64,000 nucleotides of DNA from Photobacterium lipolyticum (GCF_003026475.1 NZ_PYMC01000008.1:1-64000), one strand, 5' to 3'; shown: positions 48,784 through 58,656, counted from the first letter of the stretch. Notes: a model not told the origin generated them from the sequence alone. Translations and numbers: made by a program.

Positions 48784-50148
48784 CTAGATCAAAAATATCG
48801 TCGCTAATCCGAGGAAGACCGATAAGCCGACGATATCGGTAATGGTTGTCAGCGCCATGCCGCCAGCCAGTGCCGGATCTATATTAAACTTCTTGAGCAT
48901 AACCGGGATCGTGACACCGGCAATACCTGCCACTAACAGGTTGGTCAGCATGGCGCCGGCAATGATCGCACCGAGAACCAGGTTGCCCTTCCAGACGACA
49001 ACAACCCCCCCAATAATGAATGCCCACAACAGGCCGTTAATCAGGCCCACCCGAGCTTCCTTACTGAGCAGCCAGCGGGTGTTCGACTCACCGATATGAC
49101 CGACAGCTAAACCGCGAATAACCAGAGCGACGGTTTGGTTTCCGGCCACCCCGCCCATCGATGGCACAATGGTCATTAAAATCGCAATGGCTGCCATTTG
49201 ATCTAACGTTTCTTCAAAAAGGTTCGAGACAGAGGCGGCAGCCAGCGCGGCCAGAACATTCACCCCGAGCCAGATACTCCGGCGTCGGGCTGACTTCATT
49301 ACTGGGGCAAAGGTATCTTCATCATCATCCAGACCCGCCATGCTCATCATTGAGTGCTCGGCATCTTCACGAATAATATCGACGACGTCGTCAATGGTGA
49401 TACGACCGACCAGATGGTTATTGGTATCCACAACCGGGGCTGATAGCCAATTGCGTCGTTCAAACAGGTTGGCGATTTCACCGTCATCCATATCTACGGG
49501 GATCGCTTCATCGGCATCCTCCATCACGTCATGGATTTCGACATCAGGTTGGGCGGTGATCAGCGCCGCCAGTGAAAGGTGACCAATTAACTGTTCATTT
49601 TGGTCGACCACGTAAAGGGCATCGGTGGCTTCAGGCAATTCACCTTTCATACGCAGGTAACGCAATACCACGTCGGCGGTGACATCACCACGGATTGTGA
49701 TGAAGTCGGTACTCATTATCCCACCGGCGGTTTCTTCCGGGTAGGCGAGGGCTTTTTCAATCCGATGGCGATCGGTGGCATCCATCTGTGCCAGTACTTC
49801 CTGATACCGCTCATCAGGCAGGCTACGCAGAACGTAGGCGACGTCATCACTTTCCATCCCCTCGGTAACGGCCGCCAGTTTCCCTGGGTCCATTTGCGAG
49901 ACGATGCCGTCTTTTACATCTTCAGAAAGCTCATCAAGAATCTCACCTTGCTCTTCCGGATCGGTGAGCTGCCATAATACCTGGCGCTCTTTTGGCGGAG
50001 AGGCTTCCAACAGGTGTGCAATGTCCTCCGGCTCCATTTCCTGAAGCATACGGCGTACATGGACAAACATCCCATTTTCCAGGGCTTTGTTGACTTCTTG
50101 TAGCGTTTGATGGGTCTGATCTTGTTCTAAGACATCCGCCATAGGCAT
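48784..50148 (-). CDS. mgtE: Magnesium transporter MgtE
   Basis: Dimeric Mg2+ channel of the inner membrane, gated by Mg2+ bound to its cytoplasmic part. 454 residues: superhelical N domain (about 25-128), two CBS domains (about 133-255), a plug helix, and five membrane segments from about 285. The acidic N and CBS faces are visible. Start ATG 50148, with AAGG 4-5 nt upstream; a second ATG at 50142 is possible. Its leader, upstream on the minus strand, contains the palindromes at 50285-50414. Confidence 0.96.
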   Translation of the reverse strand: MPMADVLEQDQTHQTLQEVNKALENGMFVHVRRMLQEMEPEDIAHLLEASPPKERQVLWQLTDPEEQGEILDELSEDVKDGIVSQMDPGKLAAVTEGMESDDVAYVLRSLPDERYQEVLAQMDATDRHRIEKALAYPEETAGGIMSTDFITIRGDVTADVVLRYLRMKGELPEATDALYVVDQNEQLIGHLSLAALITAQPDVEIHDVMEDADEAIPVDMDDGEIANLFERRNWLSAPVVDTNNHLVGRITIDDVVDIIREDAEHSMMSMAGLDDDEDTFAPVMKSARRRSIWLGVNVLAALAAASVSNLFEETLDQMAAIAILMTIVPSMGGVAGNQTVALVIRGLAVGHIGESNTRWLLSKEARVGLINGLLWAFIIGGVVVVWKGNLVLGAIIAGAMLTNLLVAGIAGVTIPVMLKKFNIDPALAGGMALTTITDIVGLSVFLGLATIFLI

Positions 50149-50284
50149 GGGACCTTGTGGTTTGATGGCGCAATAAATTTAACGCAGAAACTTTAACGGA
50201 TGAATTTTAACGTAATAGTAAGGTGGTTGTCCCGCCAGATCTGACAGGAAAAGCATATTTAATACCAATCGGGATAATTGTCTC

Positions 50285-50414
50285 AATTAGTATAATAGAT
50301 GGCTGAAGGGTATCGGTTATGGGGAAATAGGATTATGGCCGCAGATCGAGAGCATCTCAGCCATAATCACCTCATGTTATCGGTATATTTGTGAATTTAG
50401 CTATTATACCAATT
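50285..50414 (-). repeat. Structured 130-bp inverted-repeat region in the mgtE leader
   Basis: AATTAGTATAATAG (50285-50298) and CTATTATACCAATT (50401-50414) are 14-bp inverted arms with one mismatch. Inside, ATTATGGC (50332-50339) pairs with GCCATAAT (50360-50367), and an overlapping alternative ATGGCTGA (50299-50306) pairs with TCAGCCAT (50357-50364). The left flank has a further AATACCAATC. The region fills most of the NPr-mgtE gap. It may be a small mobile repeat, a regulatory leader, or both. Confidence 0.55.
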
Positions 50415-50688
50415 AGTTTTCTTCATCAAAGCCCGCTTCAATCAATGCGGTCACGGCATCCAATGCCTTTTGGGCGTCATTACCTTTGGCACTGACTCTC
50501 ACCTGCTGCCCCTGTGCAGACTCCAGCATTAATAACCCCATGACACTGTCAGCCGTTGCATTTTTCTCGTCGTTACTGATAGTCACGGTGGATTCAAAGC
50601 TCTGTGCTAATTCTACCAGTTTGACTGCCGCTCTGGCGTGCAGTCCTAACCGGTTTTTGATAAACAGCTCTCGGCTCAGGAATGTCAT
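50413..50688 (-). CDS. ptsO: Nitrogen PTS phosphocarrier NPr
   Basis: HPr-like carrier of the nitrogen phosphotransferase chain (EI-Ntr to NPr to EIIA-Ntr). 91 residues, active histidine H17 (RLGLHARAA). It lacks the HPr Ser46 regulatory context in the usual form. Its start overlaps the rapZ stop by 4 nt, the same order as E. coli (npr). The stop overlaps the right arm of the mgtE-leader repeat by two bases. Confidence 0.95.
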   Translation of the reverse strand: MTFLSRELFIKNRLGLHARAAVKLVELAQSFESTVTISNDEKNATADSVMGLLMLESAQGQQVRVSAKGNDAQKALDAVTALIEAGFDEEN

Positions 50689-51536
50689 GACTTGCCTTCT
50701 AACGTACGATGGCGGATCTGTACTTGCTGGCCGCTATGCTGAAAATGATCGGCCAGTTGCTGGGCGACATAGACAGAGCGGTGCTGACCGCCGGTACACC
50801 CGATAGCGACCGTGACATAGCTGCGATTGTTCTTTTCCAGCAGCGGTAGCCAGGTTTCAATAAAATTACGGATTTGATAGATAAGCTGGGTCACTTCGGT
50901 ATGGCCGGCTAAGTATTCTTTGACGCCTTGATCCAGCCCTGTCTGTGGTTTCAGTTCGGGTACCCAATGCGGATTAGGCAGGAAGCGGACATCAAACACA
51001 TAATCAGCATCTGTTGGTAAACCATGCTTAAAACCGAAAGATTCAAATACCAGGATCAGCTCCCGCGAATCACGGCCAAGTACTCTTGATCGTACCGTTT
51101 CACTCAGGTCATGAATGGATTTGTTGGTGGTATCAATCACCAGATCCGCATGTTCTTTAAGCTCGGCCATAATCGTGCTTTCCGATTGAATGGCTTGTTC
51201 TAAGCTCATGTTTTGTTTTGAAAGCGGGTGCAGACGACGAGTTTCGCTATAGCGTTTTACCAGTTCTTTGTCATCGGCATCGAGGAAAATTACGTTGACG
51301 TCGATCTGGTCACTGAGCGAATCAAGGGTTTTCTGGATCTCACCCGGCGCTGTTGGCATGTTACGGACGTCAATGCTGACCGCAATATCTTGCTGGTAAT
51401 TTTCGACGGTGCGAATAAATTGCGGCAACAGGTTAACCGGCAGATTATCTACACAGTAGTAGCCGAGATCTTCCAGTACGCGCAGAGCGACTGATTTGCC
51501 GGATCCGGAACGACCACTTACGACCATTAACATCAT
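50685..51536 (-). CDS. rapZ: RNase adapter protein RapZ
   Basis: RNA-binding adapter that delivers the GlmZ sRNA to RNase E and so tunes GlmS and glucosamine-6-phosphate. N-terminal P-loop GRSGSGKS (8-15 with this start), and a C-terminal basic RNA-binding region ([13 protein letters not shown]). ATG 51536 is chosen: GAGG is about 10 nt upstream and the length, 283, fits E. coli. ATG 51545 adds three residues but lies directly on the GAGGT. Confidence 0.95.
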   Translation of the reverse strand: MMLMVVSGRSGSGKSVALRVLEDLGYYCVDNLPVNLLPQFIRTVENYQQDIAVSIDVRNMPTAPGEIQKTLDSLSDQIDVNVIFLDADDKELVKRYSETRRLHPLSKQNMSLEQAIQSESTIMAELKEHADLVIDTTNKSIHDLSETVRSRVLGRDSRELILVFESFGFKHGLPTDADYVFDVRFLPNPHWVPELKPQTGLDQGVKEYLAGHTEVTQLIYQIRNFIETWLPLLEKNNRSYVTVAIGCTGGQHRSVYVAQQLADHFQHSGQQVQIRHRTLEGKS

Positions 51537-51575
51537 GGCAGACATACCTCAAATACTAGGGGGTAACTTACAAGA

Positions 51576-52025
51576 CTATGATTCATCGGTCATTATTTGA
51601 TAAAGCTCTTCGTCGCTTTTAGCGGTACGTAATTGCTTACAAACGTGTTTATTGCTGAGCTTTTCAGCCATGCTGGACAAGGTTTTTAAGTGCTCTTGGC
51701 ATTGTGCATCAGGCACGAGCAGGGCAAAAAGCAGATCAACGGGCTGGTTATCGATGGCGTCGAACTGGATGGGATCCTGACACTGGATCAGTATAGCGAC
51801 GGCCTGATCACTGTTATTGATCCGCCCATGAGGGATTGCGATGCCATTGCCAATTCCTGTACTGCCCATTTTCTCGCGATTTAGCATGCATTCAAATAGG
51901 GGGTGTGGATTTTGATCTAAGTGTTCAGCCGCAATCTCGCTGATAATTTCAAGGGCGCGTTTTTTGCTGGAGCAGTGGACTGCACTTTTCGTGCAGTCCA
52001 GGCTTAATACGGTACTCAGGTGCAT
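51576..52025 (-). CDS. ptsN: Nitrogen PTS enzyme IIA
   Basis: EIIA-Ntr, the output of the nitrogen PTS, which in its two phospho-states regulates potassium transport and other targets. 149 residues, phospho-histidine H66 in GIAIPHGRIN. It starts 2 nt after the hpf stop and ends 39 nt before rapZ. Confidence 0.96.
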   Translation of the reverse strand: MHLSTVLSLDCTKSAVHCSSKKRALEIISEIAAEHLDQNPHPLFECMLNREKMGSTGIGNGIAIPHGRINNSDQAVAILIQCQDPIQFDAIDNQPVDLLFALLVPDAQCQEHLKTLSSMAEKLSNKHVCKQLRTAKSDEELYQIMTDES

Positions 52026-52027
52026 GG

Positions 52028-52315
52028 TTAGTGACTATTGAGTTTATTTTTGTGTTTGTTTAATTGACGTACGAGTTTATCCGTCAATGCGTCGATAGCG
52101 GCATACATATTTTCAGAATCCGCTCTGGCGTGAATTTCACCATTATTGATGTGTAAGGTCGCTTCTGCCCCTTGCTGTAATTTATCTACGTTCAAAATCA
52201 CATGAACATTATTAATTTTATCGAAAAAGCGCTCTAGTTTGTCGAACTTAGTGGTGACGTAATCACGAAGTGATTGGGTAATTTCAACATGGTGCCCAGT
52301 GAGATTGATTTGCAT
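52028..52315 (-). CDS. hpf: Ribosome hibernation promoting factor (short HPF)
   Basis: 95-residue HPF that helps form inactive 100S ribosomes. Starts MQINLTGHHVEIT with no long C-terminal domain, so the short gammaproteobacterial type. ATG 52315 is favoured over ATG 52321 because AAGGA is then 8 nt upstream and length equals E. coli HPF. Between rpoN and ptsN as usual. Confidence 0.95.
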   Translation of the reverse strand: MQINLTGHHVEITQSLRDYVTTKFDKLERFFDKINNVHVILNVDKLQQGAEATLHINNGEIHARADSENMYAAIDALTDKLVRQLNKHKNKLNSH

Positions 52316-52342
52316 AGACATCTTCCTTCTGTTGGCATCTGA

Positions 52343-53854
52343 TTAAATCAGACGTTTTCGCTGATTAGATGGCGGAATGGCTAGAGATTCACGGTACTTT
52401 GCAATTGTTCGCCTTGCAACCATGATCCCCTGTTCCGCCAATAACGTAGCAATCTTGCTATCACTTAGTGGCTTAGCTTGATTTTCAGTAGCAACCAGTT
52501 TCTTCACTAGTGCCCGGATTGCGGTTGATGAGCATTCACCACCGTTATCCGTACTAACGTGACTTGAGAAGAAGTATTTCAATTCAAATATACCGCGTGG
52601 AGTATGCATGTATTTCTGGGTTGTGACACGCGAAATAGTGGATTCATGCATCTCGACGGCAAGCGCAATATCATTAAGCACCATAGGTTTCATCGATTCT
52701 TCGCCGTAGTCAAAGAAGTCTTGCTGGTGTTCAACAATACAGCGGGCAACTTTTAGCAGGGTTTCGTTACGGCTTTCTAAACTTTTTATCAGCCACTTAG
52801 CATCTTGTAAATGGGTACGAATAAACTGACTGTCAGCACTGTTCTGCGTGCTCTTGCTCAAGGCCGCGTATTGCTGGTTAACACGAATTCGTGGCACGCT
52901 GTCAGGGTTGACGGTAACGATCCATTTCCCATGATCTTTAAACACCGAAACATCGGGAATAACATATTCTGTTTCTGATGGTACGGCCCGGTTGCCCGGA
53001 CGCGGGTCTAAGCCATGGATCAGCTGCATGACTGACTTGAGATCAGGCTCTTTTAATTTGGTATCGCGCATTAATTGCCGATAATCCCGGTTTGCGAGCA
53101 GGCCGATATGATCTTTTAACAGCATCTTGGCTTCAGCCAGCCATGGCGTATCATCGGGGTAAGTGGCGAGCTGGAGCAACAGGCATTCTTGTAAATTGCG
53201 AGATGCCACACCGAGCGGGTCAAACTGTTGTACGCGTTTTAGTACGGCTTCGACTTCGTCAAGTTCGACCTCGTCGTCGCCCATACTCTCTTGAATCTCT
53301 TCGGCAGAACAAGTCAGGTAGCCTTTGTCATCAACCGCATCGATGATGGCGGTAGCAATGGCGACATCTGTTTCACTAAACGGCGTCAGATGAACCTGCC
53401 ACATCAGATAATCCTGCAGCGATTCGGTCGTTTCCCCCTGATAGATCGGCATTTCATCGTCCATCGCGATGCCGGTACTGCCGGTGCCGGCACTGTAGAC
53501 GTCGTCCCAGGTGGTATCTACCGGGAGCTCATCTGGCATTTCATGTTGTTCTATGGCTTCTGAGGTGTCGAACGGTTCAGGTTCGTTTTGCTCATTGTCT
53601 GAAGCGGTGTTTTCTGATGATGTCTGTTCTGAAGCGGTAAGCTCAACACTTGCCGACTCACTGGCTTTGTCATCGGTTGATGACTCGGTGTCATTGGGGC
53701 TTTCCTCGAGTTCCAGCAATGGATTTCCGTCTAAGGCTTCCTGGATCTCTTGCTGAAGATCCAAGCTAGATAACTGCAACAAGCGGATGGCTTGTTGCAA
53801 TTGTGGCGTCATTGCCAATTGTTGGCCTAGCTTAAGCTGGAGCGAGGTTTTCAT
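52343..53854 (-). CDS. rpoN: RNA polymerase sigma-54 factor
   Basis: Sigma-54, for promoters opened by AAA+ activators (nitrogen, flagella, motility). 503 residues: Gln/Leu-rich Region I (1-50), a long acidic Region II (about 50-120), the core-binding part, HTH, and the RpoN box [10 protein letters not shown] at 480-489 near the C-terminus. ATG 53854, downstream of lptB on the same strand after 105 nt. Confidence 0.98.
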   Translation of the reverse strand: MKTSLQLKLGQQLAMTPQLQQAIRLLQLSSLDLQQEIQEALDGNPLLELEESPNDTESSTDDKASESASVELTASEQTSSENTASDNEQNEPEPFDTSEAIEQHEMPDELPVDTTWDDVYSAGTGSTGIAMDDEMPIYQGETTESLQDYLMWQVHLTPFSETDVAIATAIIDAVDDKGYLTCSAEEIQESMGDDEVELDEVEAVLKRVQQFDPLGVASRNLQECLLLQLATYPDDTPWLAEAKMLLKDHIGLLANRDYRQLMRDTKLKEPDLKSVMQLIHGLDPRPGNRAVPSETEYVIPDVSVFKDHGKWIVTVNPDSVPRIRVNQQYAALSKSTQNSADSQFIRTHLQDAKWLIKSLESRNETLLKVARCIVEHQQDFFDYGEESMKPMVLNDIALAVEMHESTISRVTTQKYMHTPRGIFELKYFFSSHVSTDNGGECSSTAIRALVKKLVATENQAKPLSDSKIATLLAEQGIMVARRTIAKYRESLAIPPSNQRKRLI

Positions 53855-53959
53855 TCGTGTTTATGCACCTTGTCATTATTGTTTTGTGCGTGGAGCTGAG
53901 TGTCGGGCTTTTCGTACCAGGTACAAAGCCTCTTGCCTTTAGTTCGTCCCTATTTATAA

Positions 53960-54685
53960 CTATAGACGGAACTGGTCACCCAGATAGACGCGTTTTACAT
54001 GTTCATCATTTAATACATCAGATGGTGTGCCATGAGCAATCAATTGCCCCTGACTGACAATGTAGGCATGTTCACACACATCCAGTGTCTCTCGAACATT
54101 ATGATCGGTAATTAGGACACCAAGCCCACGATCGCGTAAATGTTCAATGATCTTTTTGATGTCGATCACAGATATTGGGTCTACCCCGGCGAAAGGTTCA
54201 TCAAGAAGAATGAATTTTGGGTTAGCCGCTAACGCACGTGCGATCTCTACCCGCCGGCGCTCACCACCGGATAATGCCATACCTAAGCTGTTACGAATGT
54301 GCTGAATGTTGAATTCATCCAATAAATCTTCCAGCTTATCCTGGCGCTGTTCTTTGGTTAGCTCCTTGCGGGTTTGCAGGACTGCCATCAGGTTGTCGTG
54401 AACGCTCAGGCGACGGAAGATTGAGGCTTCTTGCGGTAAATAGCCGATACCCATTCGTGAACGGTTGTGCATTGGCTGTAAGCTGATATCGACACCATCA
54501 ATCGTGATTTGGCCTTCATCGCGTGCGACTAAGCCTACAATCATGTAAAAAGAGGTGGTTTTGCCCGCACCGTTTGGCCCGAGTAACCCGACAATCTTGC
54601 CTGATTCTACTTCAAGGCTTACATCCGAGACGACTTTTCGGCCGTTATAACTTTTGGCCAGGTGTTCTGCTTTTAGCTTTGCCAT
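53960..54685 (-). CDS. lptB: LPS export ABC ATPase LptB
   Basis: ATPase of LptB2FG, which pulls lipopolysaccharide out of the inner membrane. 241 residues: Walker A GPNGAGKT at 36-43, signature LSGGERRR near 139, Walker B ILLDEP with Glu near 163, and switch His in VLITDHN. 9 nt after lptA. The 105-nt gap to rpoN holds a dyad (GGCTTT..AAAGCC, 53906-53930), not a clear terminator. Confidence 0.98.
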   Translation of the reverse strand: MAKLKAEHLAKSYNGRKVVSDVSLEVESGKIVGLLGPNGAGKTTSFYMIVGLVARDEGQITIDGVDISLQPMHNRSRMGIGYLPQEASIFRRLSVHDNLMAVLQTRKELTKEQRQDKLEDLLDEFNIQHIRNSLGMALSGGERRRVEIARALAANPKFILLDEPFAGVDPISVIDIKKIIEHLRDRGLGVLITDHNVRETLDVCEHAYIVSQGQLIAHGTPSDVLNDEHVKRVYLGDQFRL

Positions 54686-54694
54686 GCGCGTCGC

Positions 54695-55198
54695 TTATTT
54701 CTTGTTACTATTCAATTGGTTTGGTTGCAGAATGGTCGTGACACGTTTCTTCTTGCCACTTTCTGCAACCAGTTTTTGTTCATCAATTTTATAACTGATG
54801 ATTTTGCCCTGAATTTCACTGCCATCTTGGATCAGGATCGCTTCATCGGTCATTTTTAAGAATTCTGTGGCGGTCTCATAGCGCATTTTAAGGGCTGCAC
54901 CATCAATGGGCTTGCCGTTATCCATGATCTGATGAAAGGTTGCCGGCTTACCGTAAGCGTCGATGGTCTCTTTTCCTTCCTGACCATTCGGGCGGGTGAC
55001 GACAACTTTGTCGGCACGAATATCAATACTGCCCTGACGGAGAACGACGTTGCCAGTGAAGGTGACAATATTTTTCTGAATATCAAGCTCTTGGCTGTTT
55101 GAGTCGATATAAATAGGCTGCTCTGTGTCATTACTTAATGCCCAGCTTGATGCGCTGATACACAGGCACAGCAGGCTAGTGATCTTATAAAGCTTCAT
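54695..55198 (-). CDS. lptA: Periplasmic LPS-transport protein LptA
   Basis: Soluble beta-jellyroll that polymerises into the periplasmic LPS bridge between LptC and LptD. 167 residues with a signal peptide, probable cut after SWA (near 19). Its start lies inside lptC (14 nt overlap). Confidence 0.95.
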   Translation of the reverse strand: MKLYKITSLLCLCISASSWALSNDTEQPIYIDSNSQELDIQKNIVTFTGNVVLRQGSIDIRADKVVVTRPNGQEGKETIDAYGKPATFHQIMDNGKPIDGAALKMRYETATEFLKMTDEAILIQDGSEIQGKIISYKIDEQKLVAESGKKKRVTTILQPNQLNSNKK

Positions 55199-55742
55199 AT
55201 CTACCTTTTACATTCTTCAATAAGGTCGCCACACTGCGGTCCATATTACCTTTCATCCCCGTCCCTTCATTTTGGAAGGCGGATCCGGTAATTACAACAT
55301 GATCTTGTGTATCAAAATCTTTGCTGATCAAGTCAAGTCGTAAATTGTCAGTTTGCATAACTTTGATGGCCGATTCTGGCAGTAAGTTAAAAATACGCAC
55401 GTTACCCGTCATTTTCAGTACCTGGTTTTTATCCAGTCTGGCGGTATTTGAACTGATGCGCCATTCGGTATTTTCACCATTACGATATACCCAGAGCACG
55501 GGTTTAACAAAGTTGGTATCGCCACTTTTGCTAAAGTGTTCTAAATGGTCTGAATCAATTTGATAACTGCGTATACCAGACTCAGTAAATGCCGTATTGG
55601 AGACCATGCTACCAGTAAACAGCGGTTTTTCTGTATCGGGTTCTACCTGTATATCTGCTTGCCAGTTTTTTTCTAGCAAGTAGTAGCCAGTCCATGCACA
55701 AATGATCAGTAGCAGTGCATAGAGTAGCCTTTTTAAGGTCAT
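55185..55742 (-). CDS. lptC: LPS-transport membrane anchor LptC
   Basis: Bitopic protein linking LptB2FG to LptA. 185 residues, one N-terminal membrane segment (about 4-22) and a periplasmic jellyroll domain. It overlaps kdsC by 4 nt and lptA by 14 nt, so tight coupling. Confidence 0.94.
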   Translation of the reverse strand: MTLKRLLYALLLIICAWTGYYLLEKNWQADIQVEPDTEKPLFTGSMVSNTAFTESGIRSYQIDSDHLEHFSKSGDTNFVKPVLWVYRNGENTEWRISSNTARLDKNQVLKMTGNVRIFNLLPESAIKVMQTDNLRLDLISKDFDTQDHVVITGSAFQNEGTGMKGNMDRSVATLLKNVKGRYEAL

Positions 55743-56296
55743 ATACTTAACCCTTTATGTTTGTCTAGTTCGCCTTTGGCTTCGAGGATTAAATCGCACA
55801 CTTCACGTACGGCACCATAGCCACCTTGGATCCGGGTTACCAGATCAGCCCGTTGCGCCAGTAGTGGGTGACCATCTGCAACACAAACAGATAATCCCAC
55901 TTTTTCCATCACGGGCCAGTCAATCAGATCATCGCCAATGTAAGCGGTCTGTTCTGCCGGGATCGCCAGATTCTCAACAATATCCTGGTAAGCGGCGACT
56001 TTATTGTCTTGTCCCTGGTACACATGTTTAATGCCCAGTGCAGCCATCCGGTTTTCGACAATGGCTGATTTACGACCGGTAATGATAGCGATTTCAACGC
56101 CTGCACTCATCAGCGATTTGATGCCGTAACCATCACGGGTATGAAAGGTCTTGAGTTCTTCGCCGTCATTTCCCATGTAAATACGGCCGTCAGAGAATAC
56201 ACCGTCAACATCACAAATCAGTAAGCGGATATTTTTAGCACACTGATAAGTAGTTTGACAGACAGGACCGTAAATAGTTTCTACTTGTTCTGTCAT
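55739..56296 (-). CDS. kdsC: KDO-8-phosphate phosphatase KdsC
   Basis: HAD phosphatase releasing KDO for lipid A core synthesis. 185 residues, HAD motif I DVDGVFSD at 29-36, motif III with K and GDDLID. No cap domain, as in KdsC tetramers. Start shares one base with the kdsD stop. Confidence 0.96.
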   Translation of the reverse strand: MTEQVETIYGPVCQTTYQCAKNIRLLICDVDGVFSDGRIYMGNDGEELKTFHTRDGYGIKSLMSAGVEIAIITGRKSAIVENRMAALGIKHVYQGQDNKVAAYQDIVENLAIPAEQTAYIGDDLIDWPVMEKVGLSVCVADGHPLLAQRADLVTRIQGGYGAVREVCDLILEAKGELDKHKGLSI

Positions 56297-57267
56297 TACA
56301 TTACCCCAGCTTTAAGCAGGTCATGCATATTCAATGCGCCGACCAGACGCCCTTGGTCAGTCACTAGTAAGCCGTTGATCTTTTTATCTTCCATCAGCTT
56401 CAAGCCTTCTGCTGCAAGCAGGTTCGCGGCAATGGTCGACGGATTGCGAGTCATGACTTCGCCGATCGGGGTATTGTGAATATCAATGCGGTTATCGAGC
56501 AAACGGCGTAAGTCACCATCGGTAAAAATACCCGTTAGCTGCTGTTGGCTGTCGACAATGGCTGTCATGCCTAATCCTTTTCGCGATACTTCCAGCAGCG
56601 CATCCTTAATTGTGGCCTGCTCTTCGATAAGAGGTAGCAAGTCACCGGTGTGCATGACATCAGAGATACGTAGCAGCAGCTTACGGCCCAATGCGCCGCC
56701 TGGGTGAGAAAGCGCAAAATCATTGGCGGTAAAACCGCGTGCTTCCATTAGCGCTATTGCCAGCGCATCGCCCATCACCAGCGTTGCAGTCGTACTGGAG
56801 GTCGGTGCCAGGTTCAGCGGGCATGCCTCTGTCGCCACGGTGATCTGGAGGTGGATTTGCGACAGTTTTGCCATGCTCGATTCTGGTTTTCCGGTCATGC
56901 TGATCAGAGGAATGCCCAGGCGTTTAATAACCGGTAACAGGGCGAGGATCTCAGATGCTTCCCCGGAGTTTGAAATCGCCAGGACGACATCATCTTTTTC
57001 TATCATTCCTAAGTCGCCATGGCTGGCTTCACCAGGGTGGACGAAGAAGGACGGGGTCCCGGTGCTGGCGAGTGTCGCCGCAATTTTATTGCCGATATGA
57101 CCGGATTTACCCATCCCCATTACAATCACTTTACCGCGGCAGTTCAAAATAAGCTCACACGCCTGGGTAAAGCTACCGTTAATGTATTGCGTAATTTGCT
57201 GCAGTGCTTCTACTTCAATTTCAAGGACTTTGCGACCATGAGCGCAAAAATCAAACTTCTCTGACAT
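56296..57267 (-). CDS. kdsD: Arabinose-5-phosphate isomerase KdsD
   Basis: Makes arabinose-5-phosphate from ribulose-5-phosphate, first step of KDO synthesis. 323 residues: SIS domain with GMGKSGHIGNK at 51-61, then two CBS domains from about 205. 14 nt after yrbG, 1-nt overlap with kdsC. Confidence 0.96.
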   Translation of the reverse strand: MSEKFDFCAHGRKVLEIEVEALQQITQYINGSFTQACELILNCRGKVIVMGMGKSGHIGNKIAATLASTGTPSFFVHPGEASHGDLGMIEKDDVVLAISNSGEASEILALLPVIKRLGIPLISMTGKPESSMAKLSQIHLQITVATEACPLNLAPTSSTTATLVMGDALAIALMEARGFTANDFALSHPGGALGRKLLLRISDVMHTGDLLPLIEEQATIKDALLEVSRKGLGMTAIVDSQQQLTGIFTDGDLRRLLDNRIDIHNTPIGEVMTRNPSTIAANLLAAEGLKLMEDKKINGLLVTDQGRLVGALNMHDLLKAGVM

Positions 57268-57281
57268 GACATTGGTCTCCG

Positions 57282-58247
57282 TTAGGCCGCGAGATTATAA
57301 AACAGATAGAACTGATAGGCGATAAAACAAGAAACCAGCGCGCCACCTTCTATGCGGTTGATACGACGACGTTTTCCAAGAGCCATACAGAGCAATAAGA
57401 TTGAAACCCCCAGCATAACGTAGAAGTCGCGACCCATTGCCAGCGGGCTGATCACTGACGGGTTCAGTAAGCCCGGGATCCCCATAACAGCCAGAATGTT
57501 GAATACATTTGAGCCGATAATATTGCCGACCGCCATGTCATCTTCACCTTTGAAGATGCTGGCAATCGAAGCGGCAAGTTCCGGTAAGCTGGTACCGATG
57601 GCAATAATCGTCAGGCCGATAATTAAATCACTCATACCGAAGAACTTGGCAATGGTCACTGCCGAGTCGACCAGCATACTGGCAGCATAAGGGAGCAGTA
57701 GCAGCCCGACGATGATCCAGACCGTAGCGGCTCTGTTACTGACGCCTTCCGGGATTTCTGATTCTTGTTCATTTGTTAACGGATCGCCAGCCTGTTGGGC
57801 TTTGCGGCTGATTTTTAACATCGCCAGCAGGAAGAAAACGAATAAGACGACCAGTAATACACCTTCCCTGAAGCCCAGGTAGTTATCCCATAGCAGGAAA
57901 CCGGCGATTAAGGTAACAGCCAGCATCAGCGGTAATTCCCGACGAATGATTGCAGAGCTGATGGACAGCGGTTTGATCAGTGCGGTCAGGCCCAGGATAA
58001 GCGCAATGTTGGCGATGTTCGAGCCCAGGACATTACCGACAGCCGTATCGGTTTTTCCAGCCAGCGAAGCGGTAGCCGAAACCATCATTTCCGGTGCCGA
58101 TGAGCCCATCGCGAGGATGGTCATACCGATCACCAGCGGTGTAACACCTAAATTTTTTGCTAGCGCGGCAGCACCAAAAACGAGTCGATCTGCGCTCCAT
58201 ACCAGTAACACTAAACCAATACACAGCAACACAATGGATTCGAGCAT
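57282..58247 (-). CDS. yrbG: CaCA-family sodium/calcium exchanger YrbG
   Basis: Inner-membrane antiporter of the Ca2+:cation family, 321 residues, about ten membrane segments. Two inverted alpha repeats are clear: GMTILAMGSSAPEMMVS with GNVLGSN, and GLTIIAIGTSLPELAAS with GNIIGSN. ATG 58247 follows AAAGGGAT; the open frame to 58295 is an upstream run-in. First gene of the kdsD-lpt run; ion specificity not certain. Confidence 0.93.
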   Translation of the reverse strand: MLESIVLLCIGLVLLVWSADRLVFGAAALAKNLGVTPLVIGMTILAMGSSAPEMMVSATASLAGKTDTAVGNVLGSNIANIALILGLTALIKPLSISSAIIRRELPLMLAVTLIAGFLLWDNYLGFREGVLLVVLFVFFLLAMLKISRKAQQAGDPLTNEQESEIPEGVSNRAATVWIIVGLLLLPYAASMLVDSAVTIAKFFGMSDLIIGLTIIAIGTSLPELAASIASIFKGEDDMAVGNIIGSNVFNILAVMGIPGLLNPSVISPLAMGRDFYVMLGVSILLLCMALGKRRRINRIEGGALVSCFIAYQFYLFYNLAA

Positions 58248-58340
58248 TCTTATCCCTTTAGTTTTAAAACAAAGTTTGATTGTTATTCCAATCACATTAA
58301 CTCACCGCATTGAATGGTGTGCTGGCAAATGCAATTGGCA

Positions 58341-58369
58341 TATATAAGAGGGGGTAATTTTGACGGTAA
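58341..58369 (-). promoter_or_regulatory. Possible yrbG promoter
   Basis: On the minus strand TTACCG (58369-58364) and TATATA (58346-58341) with 17-bp spacing, 94 nt before yrbG. A weak match. Between here and 58487 only a 12-bp palindrome AATACCGGTATT (58430-58441) stands out. Confidence 0.3.
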
Positions 58370-58487
58370 GCAAGACAAAAGGGAAGGGAAAGCCGTGACT
58401 AATTGATTGGGGCAATACCTATTCTTATCAATACCGGTATTTATTGTGCCATTCTTTACTCAAATCATAATCGTGTGAAGGATCGCC

Positions 58488-58634
58488 ATGGCTAAAGACG
58501 AGCTCATTGAAACGGCGTTCAAAAAAACTGTTATCCTTGAGCGAGGAAAATTATAATAGGGCTGCAGAGCAGAAGATGACAACCAGTTATCAGAGAACGA
58601 AGTTCGTGCAATTGGCCGTTTAGTGATGAAATAA
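58488..58634 (+). pseudogene. Broken small reading frame between yrbG and mlaF
   Basis: ATG 58488 follows AAGGA at 6 nt. It reads 22 codons (MAKDELIETAFKKTVILERG, then KL), then two stops in a row, TAA TAG (58554-58559). In the same frame the next stretch reads on without a stop for 24 codons, ending DNQLSENEVRAIGRLVMK and TAA at 58632-58634. The second part is hydrophilic and protein-like. An alternative frame in the middle (AATTATAATAGGGCTGC) could bridge the two if two small indels had occurred. I do not recognise the product. It could be a decayed gene, or a real 22-residue peptide, or chance. Confidence 0.4.
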
Positions 58635-58656
58635 CAAGAAACTAACAATTAGTATC

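Noticed and set aside
50285-50414. M-box (ykoK) riboswitch before mgtE
   Set aside because: The conserved M-box blocks were not found; the palindromes alone are not enough to call it.
58460-58648. 62-codon open frame on the minus strand between yrbG and mlaF
   Set aside because: No ribosome site and a composition unlike a protein; the plus strand has the more plausible signal.
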